Shown here: positions 18,757-25,737 of the stretch, piece by piece
Numbering within the stretch: the stretch's first letter is position 1
How the letters are laid out: every line of letters begins with the position of its first letter
NCBI GenBank assembly: GCA_016194635.1
Contig: JACQBC010000003.1
Location: 1-64,000 of the forward strand
Length of the DNA stretch: 64,000 nt
Reading direction: 5' to 3'
DNA from: Gammaproteobacteria bacterium
Lineage (GTDB): Bacteria > Pseudomonadota > Gammaproteobacteria > UBA6429 > Thiohalophilaceae
Notes under the pieces: model-generated
Told to the model about the DNA's origin: nothing
The model's database searches: none
The model's input: the letters and a program-made list of their open reading frames with translations, nothing else
Translations under genes and position numbers: made by a program

Positions 18757-20013
18757 ATGATGCCCCAGCATAATACATCCGAGAATGTGTATAACGGCGT
18801 GTATGCGCAATACGTCGAAACGGCCTCTTTCTTATGGGTACTGCGCTGCCTCGCGGTATACCGTCCGCATTATACCCTGCAGGATATCCGTGCCTTGGAG
18901 CAACGCCTGGGTTTGCAGCTGGACGGCTTGATGACCTCGATTGACCAGGGTTGGGCGGCTTGCGAGGCTGGATTAGAGACAGGTGAAGCAGGAGAAGTAT
19001 TTACCGCTGCTGTGATAGCCATACGTAGTCATGATACCTTTAGTATTCGCCAAGCGGTAGACGCCGGGCTGACATCACCCGACACCCAACGTGGATTAAT
19101 TTCCGCCCTAGGGTGGTTGCCTGCCTCCTTGGCGATGCCTTGGATCGAAAAATTTCTCAACGGCAAGGACATGCGCCACAAATATCTAGGAGTGGCGGCC
19201 AGCAGTGTGCGCCGGTATGATCCAGGGGAGATCTTAACGACTATTGTAAAGCGCGAAGATTGCCAGCAACACGCGCCATTATTTGCGCGCGCGTTACGTT
19301 TAATTGGCGAGTTACGCCGTCAAGATTTAATGCCTGTGGTGATGATGGCCATCGCCTCTAACCAACCGATCATAAAATTCTGGGCCAGCTGGGCTGCGGT
19401 CGTCTTAGGTCACTCTAAAGCCATTGAGCATTTGCGCCCGTATGTGATGCAACCCGGTCCGCTACAGCTACGCGCGATTCAGCTGGTGTTTCGGGTGTTA
19501 CCGGTGGAACAGGCCCGTACGTGGGTTTCGGACATGGCCAAAGACAAAGCCTTAGAGCGCGGCGTGATCACGGCCACCGGAGTATTGGGGGATCCGCATG
19601 CCGTGAATTGGTTAATTGCAAAAATGCGCGATCCCAAGGTCGCACGGCTGGCCGGTGAAGCGTTTAGTGTTATCACGGGAGTGGATTTAGAACGGCAACA
19701 GGTACTGGGACGGGCCCCGGCGGGTGTTGAATTCGGTCCTACAGAAGATCCCGACGACCCGAATGTTTCACTGGACCCCGACGAAGATTTACCCTGGCCG
19801 GAGGTTGAGAAAGTCGCGGCACTGTGGCGCAGCCACGGGCCACATTTTATTGTAGGACGGCGCTATTTCCTGGGCCAACCGCTGTCGGTTGAACACCTGC
19901 GCGCGACGCTAGCGGCGGGTTACCAACGCCAACGCCACGCCGCCGCGTTGGAACTGGCGTTAGTGGATTCTCACCAACGCTTGGTGAATACCCAGGCCAC
20001 GACCTTTACCTAA
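18757..20013 (+). CDS. TIGR02270-family HEAT-like protein, copy A
   Basis: A 418-residue alpha-helical protein, recognised as the TIGR02270 family often encoded beside vgrG and DUF2169 genes. The helical repeat character is visible in runs such as KYLGVAASSVRRYDPGEIL and RALRLIGELRRQDLMPV. An acidic loop (DPDDPNVSLDPDEDLPWPE) precedes a conserved C-terminal block ending AALELALVDSHQRLVNTQA. No signal peptide or membrane segment. A role as scaffold or adaptor in effector loading is inferred from context only. A clear paralogue is encoded at 29404-30675 on the same strand; the two bracket the effector region. Thirteen bases separate the stop from the next gene, so they probably form one operon. 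Confidence 0.8.
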   Translation: MMPQHNTSENVYNGVYAQYVETASFLWVLRCLAVYRPHYTLQDIRALEQRLGLQLDGLMTSIDQGWAACEAGLETGEAGEVFTAAVIAIRSHDTFSIRQAVDAGLTSPDTQRGLISALGWLPASLAMPWIEKFLNGKDMRHKYLGVAASSVRRYDPGEILTTIVKREDCQQHAPLFARALRLIGELRRQDLMPVVMMAIASNQPIIKFWASWAAVVLGHSKAIEHLRPYVMQPGPLQLRAIQLVFRVLPVEQARTWVSDMAKDKALERGVITATGVLGDPHAVNWLIAKMRDPKVARLAGEAFSVITGVDLERQQVLGRAPAGVEFGPTEDPDDPNVSLDPDEDLPWPEVEKVAALWRSHGPHFIVGRRYFLGQPLSVEHLRATLAAGYQRQRHAAALELALVDSHQRLVNTQATTFT

Positions 20014-20025
20014 AATGCCTCTGCC

Positions 20026-21057
20026 ATGTTAGAGATCCGCAACCACACCCCGCTCACCACCCGGCTGATCCCCGGCCTGGATAAGAACGGTTACGACTAC
20101 GCCGTGGTGATCATGAAAGGCAAATTCACGATCGTGCCGGGACAGACCACGTTGGTATTTTCAGAAGAACCGGCCTTAATCTTTGAAGGTGATGTACATT
20201 ACGGCGAACCCGATAACACCAGCGTGCGGTATGAATCCGATATGGTGACGTACAAACGCGCCACCGATATTATTGTCAATGGACATGCCTATGCGCCGCA
20301 GCAACGCAGCGTCTATACGTTGGAAGCGAGTGTGCAGGTGGGGGATATGCGCAAAACCTGTCAGGTGATCGGCGACCGCGTGTGGGCCAAATCCGCCAAA
20401 GCGATCATGACCTGGGAGCCTAGCGCACCCCAGCCGTTTGAGCGGATGCCGATCGTCTACGAACGCGCTTTTGGTGGCATTGATCGCACGGATCCCAACA
20501 ACAAAACGCCCGAATTTTCCCCGCACAATCCCGTCGGTCGGGGCTTTATCGGCACGAAAAGCACCCCCAAGGAAGGCGTGCCCCTGCCCAACATCGAAGA
20601 TCCGCGGCATTTAATTCAACGCTGGGACGATCGGCCGCCCCCGGCGGGTTTTGGCTTCATCGGTCGCGCCTGGCAACCGCGGGTGGCCTTGACCGGTACC
20701 TACGACGACGCTTGGAAAAAGAAACGCCTGCCGTTATTGCCGTTGGATTTTAGCGATCGTTTTTTTAACGGTGCGCACCCGGACTTGGTATGTAAAAGTA
20801 TCTTAACGGGCGGCGAACGCGTGAGCCTAACCCATTTATCCACTGCCGGCCCCTTAACGTTTGACTTACCCACGTGGAAAGAAACCGTTGCGGTGTTCAT
20901 CAAAGGTAAAAAAGAAACCTTTCCCCCGGCGCTGGACACGGTGCTGATCGAACCCGACACCAATAGCGTTATTATCACATGGCGAGTAACGGTGCCGTGT
21001 TTCAAACAATTTTTATATTTGGATACGGTGATTATTGGGAAGAAGCGGGCGGTATGA
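20026..21057 (+). CDS. DUF2169 T6SS adaptor-like protein
   Basis: A 343-residue protein recognised as DUF2169. It starts MLEIRNHTPLTTRLIPGLDK and includes YERAFGGIDRTDP, NPVGRGFI and PNIEDPRHLI, all typical of the family. DUF2169 proteins are encoded with VgrG, PAAR-like proteins and effectors, and some are reported or proposed to act as effector adaptors. Here the gene precedes a ketosynthase-like gene (ATGA overlap) and a DUF4150 PAAR-like gene, which fits that role. Cytoplasmic; no signal peptide. Exact partner not shown by sequence; the nearest candidate cargo is the metallopeptidase-like protein at 22649. Confidence 0.85.
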   Translation: MLEIRNHTPLTTRLIPGLDKNGYDYAVVIMKGKFTIVPGQTTLVFSEEPALIFEGDVHYGEPDNTSVRYESDMVTYKRATDIIVNGHAYAPQQRSVYTLEASVQVGDMRKTCQVIGDRVWAKSAKAIMTWEPSAPQPFERMPIVYERAFGGIDRTDPNNKTPEFSPHNPVGRGFIGTKSTPKEGVPLPNIEDPRHLIQRWDDRPPPAGFGFIGRAWQPRVALTGTYDDAWKKKRLPLLPLDFSDRFFNGAHPDLVCKSILTGGERVSLTHLSTAGPLTFDLPTWKETVAVFIKGKKETFPPALDTVLIEPDTNSVIITWRVTVPCFKQFLYLDTVIIGKKRAV

Positions 21058-22127
21058 GCGATCCCGCGAACACGATTGTGATCACGGCGATGGGGGCCCT
21101 CACCCCGGTGGGGGCGACGGCGGAGGAAAGTTGCGCGGCGATTGCGGCGGGGATCACCCGGATTGAAGAACATGCGTATTATGAATGTGCACCCGAGGAT
21201 CCCGAGTGGGATGATACCTTGCCGTTATACGCGTCCGATGTGCCGGTGATCGACCCCTTTGTCGAGGGTGTAGAACGCTTGCTGCAACTGGCTTTGCCCG
21301 CGCTGACCGAAGTGATGGGCAAGGCCAAACTCCAGCGCCGTGATATAGAAAATTGTGGTTTGATGTTGGCGCTGCCGCAAGCCGATACAGCTAGTAGTGC
21401 TCTGAATGTACCGGCCAATTTTATTCCGACGCTGTGCAAACAAACAGGACTTGCGACGTTTAAATTATGGAAAGCCACCCAAGCGGGTCACACGGGTGTA
21501 TTTTTATTGCTGCAAAGCGCGATGCAAAAACTGCAAGCGGGGGAGGTGGAGGTGTGTATCGTGGGTGGGGTTGACTCCTATTTATTAGAGGAACGGCTGG
21601 ACGTGCTGGATGCGGCCTGGCGGATCCGCAGTGAACGTACGGTGGATGGGTTTATTCCGGGGGAAGCGGCGGTGATGTTACTGCTGGAGACTGCGGCGCA
21701 TGCCCAGGCGCGCGGGGTGCCGATCCTCGCGATCCTGGGTGAGGTAGGCGAAGGGACCGAAGTAGAAACGATTCACTCCAAGAAGAACAGCACCGGGGAA
21801 GGATTGGCCCGCGCCATTGAAACTGTGATGCCGAGGACAGCGGCGGGTGTGGAGTCCGTCTACTGTAGTTTAAACGGCGAGAGTTATTATGGATTTGAGT
21901 GGGGCGTGGTGTGGACGCGTTTGAACGAATCCCTGCAAACCATGAAGACACTGGTGCATCCAGCCGATTGTGTAGGTGACGTGGGGGCGGCCACGGGCGC
22001 GTTGTTACTGGCCTGTGCCACGAGTACCTTCAAGAAGAGTAAGGAAAAGTTGCGCCCGGTCTTATTATGGACATCGGGAGACAGTGGCCATAGAATGGCC
22101 CTGACGCTGCAACCGGTGGAAACCTAA
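21054..22127 (+). CDS. Ketosynthase-fold protein lacking catalytic residues, T6SS-linked
   Basis: This 357-residue thiolase-fold protein starts at ATG 21054, overlapping the DUF2169 stop. It shows the beta-ketoacyl synthase landmarks VITAMGALTPVGATAEES, CIVGGVDSYL and DGFIPGEAAVMLLLE. The active-site cysteine is absent: the stretch aligning with the usual TACSSG nucleophile elbow reads TQAGHTG. The last catalytic histidine (GH in KAS enzymes) is replaced by Asp in CVGDVGAATGA. A condensing activity is therefore unlikely. Such pseudo-ketosynthases recur next to DUF2169 and PAAR-like genes; a chaperone or scaffold function is my inference. Confidence 0.8.
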   Translation: MSDPANTIVITAMGALTPVGATAEESCAAIAAGITRIEEHAYYECAPEDPEWDDTLPLYASDVPVIDPFVEGVERLLQLALPALTEVMGKAKLQRRDIENCGLMLALPQADTASSALNVPANFIPTLCKQTGLATFKLWKATQAGHTGVFLLLQSAMQKLQAGEVEVCIVGGVDSYLLEERLDVLDAAWRIRSERTVDGFIPGEAAVMLLLETAAHAQARGVPILAILGEVGEGTEVETIHSKKNSTGEGLARAIETVMPRTAAGVESVYCSLNGESYYGFEWGVVWTRLNESLQTMKTLVHPADCVGDVGAATGALLLACATSTFKKSKEKLRPVLLWTSGDSGHRMALTLQPVET

Positions 22128-22154
22128 ACCTACTTAAACATAAAGGAGAATCGC

Positions 22155-22631
22155 ATGGCCGCTTCAATGAACGTCAATGGTCGAACCGTGGTACACAAAG
22201 ACAGCGGTGGGGTGGCGACCACCTTTCCGGACGTGTGTAAGACGCAGTGCGGACCGCCGGTGGTGCCGATTCCCTATCCCAATATTGCGTTTTCCAAGGA
22301 CACGGCCAACGGCAGTAAAACTGTGAAGGTGGATGGGAACCCCATCATGCTCAAGGGCTCGCACTTTTCCACCAGTACGGGGGATGAGCCGGGTGCCCTG
22401 GGCGGGGTAGCCTCACAATGTACTAAGGGCAAGGCCGAATTTATTAATTACTCGTTTGATGTGAAGGTGGAAGGCAAAAACGTGCCACGCTTGGGCGATC
22501 TGATGTTACAGAACAAACGTTCGGCGTTTAATACCCCGCCGATGCCGGAGGTGCAGCCGCCGTTGGTGGTGGTGCCGAAGAATGTTGAAGATGACCCGGA
22601 AAATGAAATAATCAGTATTGATTTCATATAA
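22155..22631 (+). CDS. DUF4150 PAAR-like spike-tip protein
   Basis: A 158-residue protein with the PAAR-like (DUF4150) pattern: MAASMNVNGRTVVHKDSGG, FPDVCKTQCGPPVVPIPYPN, and VDGNPIMLKGSHFSTSTGDE. These small cysteine-containing proteins are thought to sharpen the VgrG tip and connect effectors to it. A strong ribosome binding site (AAAGGAG) precedes the ATG. It lies 28 bp after the ketosynthase-like gene and 17 bp before the effector candidate, so a single transcript is likely. It has no C-terminal toxin extension; cargo is probably encoded by the next gene. Confidence 0.88.
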   Translation: MAASMNVNGRTVVHKDSGGVATTFPDVCKTQCGPPVVPIPYPNIAFSKDTANGSKTVKVDGNPIMLKGSHFSTSTGDEPGALGGVASQCTKGKAEFINYSFDVKVEGKNVPRLGDLMLQNKRSAFNTPPMPEVQPPLVVVPKNVEDDPENEIISIDFI

Positions 22632-22648
22632 CCTATTTAGGAAAAACG

Positions 22649-24160
22649 ATGGCGAACTTAAAACAGTGGGTGAATTTGCCAAAAGAGTCAAGATATGTGG
22701 GTGATGGAATATCTTCTGAAGAACGATTGGACTTTTTGTATTTTAAGCATAAGTTTAAAACGGCTAAACCCGCGTCTTTTAAAGTGAGTATCGTTCCATC
22801 AGGTTCCGGGAATATTAAATACAGCAAGGAAGAATTAAAAAGGCATGCGGGGTTTCGATTACGAAAGCCCCCTGTTCAAGTGTCTACAAGCACCAGCACA
22901 CCGAAAGTTGAACAAGAGATGTTTTTACCCGCCGCCGGGGGCAATACATACAAAGTCAAAGCCAAATACAACAACAAAGTCGTGGAATCGACCACCACTG
23001 TAGAGGTTTGGAGACGTCTTTATTATGAAGTAATCAGCATGTATGATCCTATAAAACAGTACCCAGTGCCCTATCTAAGCTCCATGTCGGGTTTTGAAAA
23101 TGCCTTTGTCAATTCGAGTAAAAAGTTCAACATCGAATTGAAGGAAAAAGGCAATGGTAGAAAAAAAATGAAATTCATCAAAACCATACATAATACAAAT
23201 CATGCTGAATTTCGTGATGAAGCCCGCAAGGCCTATACAATTGATAGTTACTATCCCTATGCGGTTGCCGTGGTGTTTTCTAATTTTTTAGCAGATTATG
23301 TTGATTTTGAAGTCATTGATACGGTATCACGGAGCATTCCAAGCAAATTATTCCATTGGGGCGCATATGCGGATGAATTCGTTGTTAATATTGCGGATAT
23401 TTACGGGAGGTCCAAATATATATGGGAAGGGCTGGATGACGATCATGACAAAACCAAGTTTTGGTTATTCAGTGCGACTTTTGTGGCAAAAGATGGTCGA
23501 CAGTACACGATACCTAAAGATGATGTAACCATTACTGGAGCGAAGACTTATAGTCTAGGGGGCTACAAGCAAGTCAAAGTCAGTTTGAAGAACATTCCAC
23601 GTCAGTTTTTTTCATCTTTCGAAGGAACAATCCAATTAAAAGTTAACATCCTTGACGGAGGTTTTACTGGCGGGTTTAGTTATACCAATTTAAACCTCAT
23701 CACAGTAGGTACGCTCTCCTGGTGGGATAGTACGCCGTCGACGAACAGTGAGATGCTGCAAACCCTCAACCATGAAATGGGACATAAAGTGGGTATGGTC
23801 GGGTATGGTGATAAAGATCACCGCAAGAAAAATGAGAAGTTAAGGAAACAAGGAAAAAGTGTGTCATTTGAATTTCGTCCGGAATTACCCGATGCACCCA
23901 AAACATTATATGGCGAACACCGTGGCGTTAACAACCAGGGGCACCTAGGACCCCATTGCGGGAAAGGTGCGAAATTCAATAATAATACGGGTGAATGGAG
24001 CGGCAAACCCGGGTGCGTCATGTTTGGGAGCAACGCGACTGAAGATCCCGTTGGCACCTATAATTTTACTCCAGCGACGTTTTGCGACCAATGTGAGCCT
24101 GTGGTGAGAAAGTTGGATTTGAACGGTACATTGTTATCGGGACTGAAAAAAAGATTCTGA
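22649..24160 (+). CDS. Candidate T6SS effector, zinc-metallopeptidase-like
   Basis: This 503-residue protein lacks a signal peptide. The C-terminal third carries an HExxH motif, NHEMGHKVGMVGYGD, with His375, Glu376 and His379 as probable zinc ligands and base. It is followed by a His-rich GVNNQGHLGPHCGKG segment and CVMFG (Met458), which recalls a metzincin-like Met-turn. A Cys pair (TFCDQCEP) lies near the end. The first ~350 residues are beta-rich and of unknown function, possibly for docking on the PAAR/VgrG tip. The position directly after the PAAR-like gene and before two small orphan genes fits effector plus immunity. The zinc motif is seen; peptidase activity and target are inferred. 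Base composition is more AT-rich than hcp-vgrG, suggesting recent acquisition. Confidence 0.72.
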   Translation: MANLKQWVNLPKESRYVGDGISSEERLDFLYFKHKFKTAKPASFKVSIVPSGSGNIKYSKEELKRHAGFRLRKPPVQVSTSTSTPKVEQEMFLPAAGGNTYKVKAKYNNKVVESTTTVEVWRRLYYEVISMYDPIKQYPVPYLSSMSGFENAFVNSSKKFNIELKEKGNGRKKMKFIKTIHNTNHAEFRDEARKAYTIDSYYPYAVAVVFSNFLADYVDFEVIDTVSRSIPSKLFHWGAYADEFVVNIADIYGRSKYIWEGLDDDHDKTKFWLFSATFVAKDGRQYTIPKDDVTITGAKTYSLGGYKQVKVSLKNIPRQFFSSFEGTIQLKVNILDGGFTGGFSYTNLNLITVGTLSWWDSTPSTNSEMLQTLNHEMGHKVGMVGYGDKDHRKKNEKLRKQGKSVSFEFRPELPDAPKTLYGEHRGVNNQGHLGPHCGKGAKFNNNTGEWSGKPGCVMFGSNATEDPVGTYNFTPATFCDQCEPVVRKLDLNGTLLSGLKKRF

Positions 24161-24175
24161 TTTTTTACATTAATA

Positions 24176-24256
24176 ATGTGGTCTAAAATCCATGCGACGG
24201 TTGTATTACTGGTTTTTGGTATTTCACTTGGTGTAGACGTATTTTTTTATCACTGA
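24176..24256 (+). CDS. Possible 26-residue membrane peptide
   Basis: A short frame starting MWSKIHATVVLLVFGISLG encodes a single hydrophobic helix between the effector candidate and the next gene. No convincing ribosome binding site precedes it. It could be a small immunity or leader-type peptide, but chance is quite possible. Confidence 0.22.
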   Translation: MWSKIHATVVLLVFGISLGVDVFFYH

Positions 24257-24280
24257 TAAAAAACGGGAAGGACACTTGAT

Positions 24281-24829
24281 ATGCAACCGTATTCGATACC
24301 GGAAAACTGTGATTTTAATCAAATTATCAAACGCGGATTTGGGCGCGATGGTCGTGGACTTCCCGGTGAAAATCCATGCTCACCCGATATTCATGATCTG
24401 AAATTTGTGGGCATTGTCATTAACGCGCCGAAAGAAATCCGCTTCAGCTCAACGGAGACGGAAGACGACCTAAACGCGATTCCAGTCTGCGGGGTTCAGT
24501 CACATGATGCTGGCACCTATATTGACCGTAATGGTAGTCTAAACCAATCATTAATCTTTGTTGTGACGGACATTAAGGCCAATGCTACCTGGTCAGGAAG
24601 AATACCCGGCCCGCAGAATCTCGTCCCCCAGCCAAAGCCACTGCATGGTGAAGAAAAAATCTTTACCCGTGAAGAAATGAAAGGAAGGATTATTCGACAA
24701 CGGTTCAACCCGAATTTATTCAATATTACCAGTATGGTCTTGCGGGAGACGGAATATATTGTCTATGCGACGGTGGGTCCCTATAAGTCCAATGTGGTGA
24801 CGATAAAAGCGATTAAGGAACGAAAATAA
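24281..24829 (+). CDS. Unknown protein, candidate immunity or accessory, Ig-like end
   Basis: A 182-residue protein of no family I recognise. GGGAAGGA upstream supports the ATG at 24281. It is beta-rich without a signal peptide. The first 60 residues contain GFGRDGRGLPGENPCSPDIH, and the C-terminus (ETEYIVYATVGPYKSNVVTI) looks like the last strands of an Ig-like domain. The next protein ends with a very similar pattern. Placed right after the metallopeptidase-like gene and sharing one base with the following gene (TAATG), it is a candidate immunity or chaperone partner. Localisation is unclear: a periplasmic immunity protein would normally need a signal peptide, so cytoplasmic action or an accessory role is as likely. 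Confidence 0.6.
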   Translation: MQPYSIPENCDFNQIIKRGFGRDGRGLPGENPCSPDIHDLKFVGIVINAPKEIRFSSTETEDDLNAIPVCGVQSHDAGTYIDRNGSLNQSLIFVVTDIKANATWSGRIPGPQNLVPQPKPLHGEEKIFTREEMKGRIIRQRFNPNLFNITSMVLRETEYIVYATVGPYKSNVVTIKAIKERK

Positions 24830-25233
24830 TGGATTCCACATTAGAACTACCAAGTATTATAAAATCACCATATAGCCCAAGTATTAAAGAATTGGGTGTG
24901 CTGCTGGTCTTTTCAGAAAAAGAGTCGAGCCAAAAGAAGAAAATTATCCAGGGTGTCTTTGCGCTACCAAAGCATCAAGATGTCAAAGTAAACGGACCAC
25001 CCCATAAAGCCATTGTCGTCACTATTAATTTCGATGGCCGGTATGTCGTGGTGAAGCCTTTCGAGGACATTATTGCCCTTGGGGGGGATGTTGAAGAAAC
25101 TAAAACCGCTTATGTGGGTTATTTTCAGTTTGACATGTATGATTACTTTGAGTATACGACTGCGGGTATTTATTATGTTGTCAGTTCCCTGGGAATTTAT
25201 TTATCGAATATTTTGCAAGTGTCGATTGATTAA
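24829..25233 (+). CDS. Unknown small protein, second candidate immunity or accessory
   Basis: A 134-residue protein whose ATG overlaps the previous stop by one base, so translational coupling is likely. No family recognised. It is beta-rich, with FSEKESSQKKKIIQGVFALP in the middle and a C-terminus (AGIYYVVSSLGIYLSNILQV) matching the Y-V-x(3-4)-G-x-Y-x-SN pattern of the preceding protein, suggesting a shared Ig-like fold. No signal peptide or strong membrane helix. Context suggests a partner of the effector candidate at 22649. Confidence 0.6.
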   Translation: MDSTLELPSIIKSPYSPSIKELGVLLVFSEKESSQKKKIIQGVFALPKHQDVKVNGPPHKAIVVTINFDGRYVVVKPFEDIIALGGDVEETKTAYVGYFQFDMYDYFEYTTAGIYYVVSSLGIYLSNILQVSID

Positions 25234-25305
25234 AGTAATAATTGAATTCGATTTTTTAGTGCAACTTAACCTCTTGGTTAAGCGCCGCCTTCGCCAACGC
25301 ATAGC

Positions 25306-25395
25306 GAAGTGATTGTGACCTTCCTGGACGGCGACCCGGACCGGCCGATCGTCAGCGGCGCGGTGTACAACGGGGCGAACAAGCCGGTGTACCCC
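25306..25395 (+). pseudogene. Relic of a vgrG gene (90 bp)
   Basis: These 90 bases match bases 17341-17430 of vgrG. There are five differences clustered at the 5' end, which appear silent, followed by about 69 identical bases. They encode [20 protein letters not shown] and a few more residues. Homology stops abruptly on both sides. It marks a former vgrG copy or a recombination scar. The rest of the 25234-25737 gap has a short hairpin (CTTAACC and GGTTAAG, near 25265) and no other gene or signal I can support. Confidence 0.88.
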
Positions 25396-25737
25396 AACAC
25401 GAGGGCACGTGCGTCCTGTAAGGATATGCAGCCAGGTGATTTGACATACAACCCACGTAAAATTGATAAGCCATTTGGTTGAAATTCATCATCAGTTTTT
25501 CTATGCAGACTGATGCGCTAACCTAACCGTTCAAACATTAAGCCCAGAGTCTAAAGACCTTTAGAATTTATGGACAGTTGCGGTAGTATACGCGTTCGAG
25601 GATTTCGCAATAAGACACGTTACCGAAATGTACCATATTTCCGTTTTGGTGGATTACAGCTTTAACCAGAAAATACAAGCAGGCAAGTTTAACCAAACTT
25701 GATCTAATGAAGATCAAAAACTAAGAGTGCTGACAAT

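Noticed and set aside
25400-25737. Possible insertion-sequence end beside the vgrG relic
   Set aside because: No terminal inverted repeats, transposase fragment or target duplication could be found.
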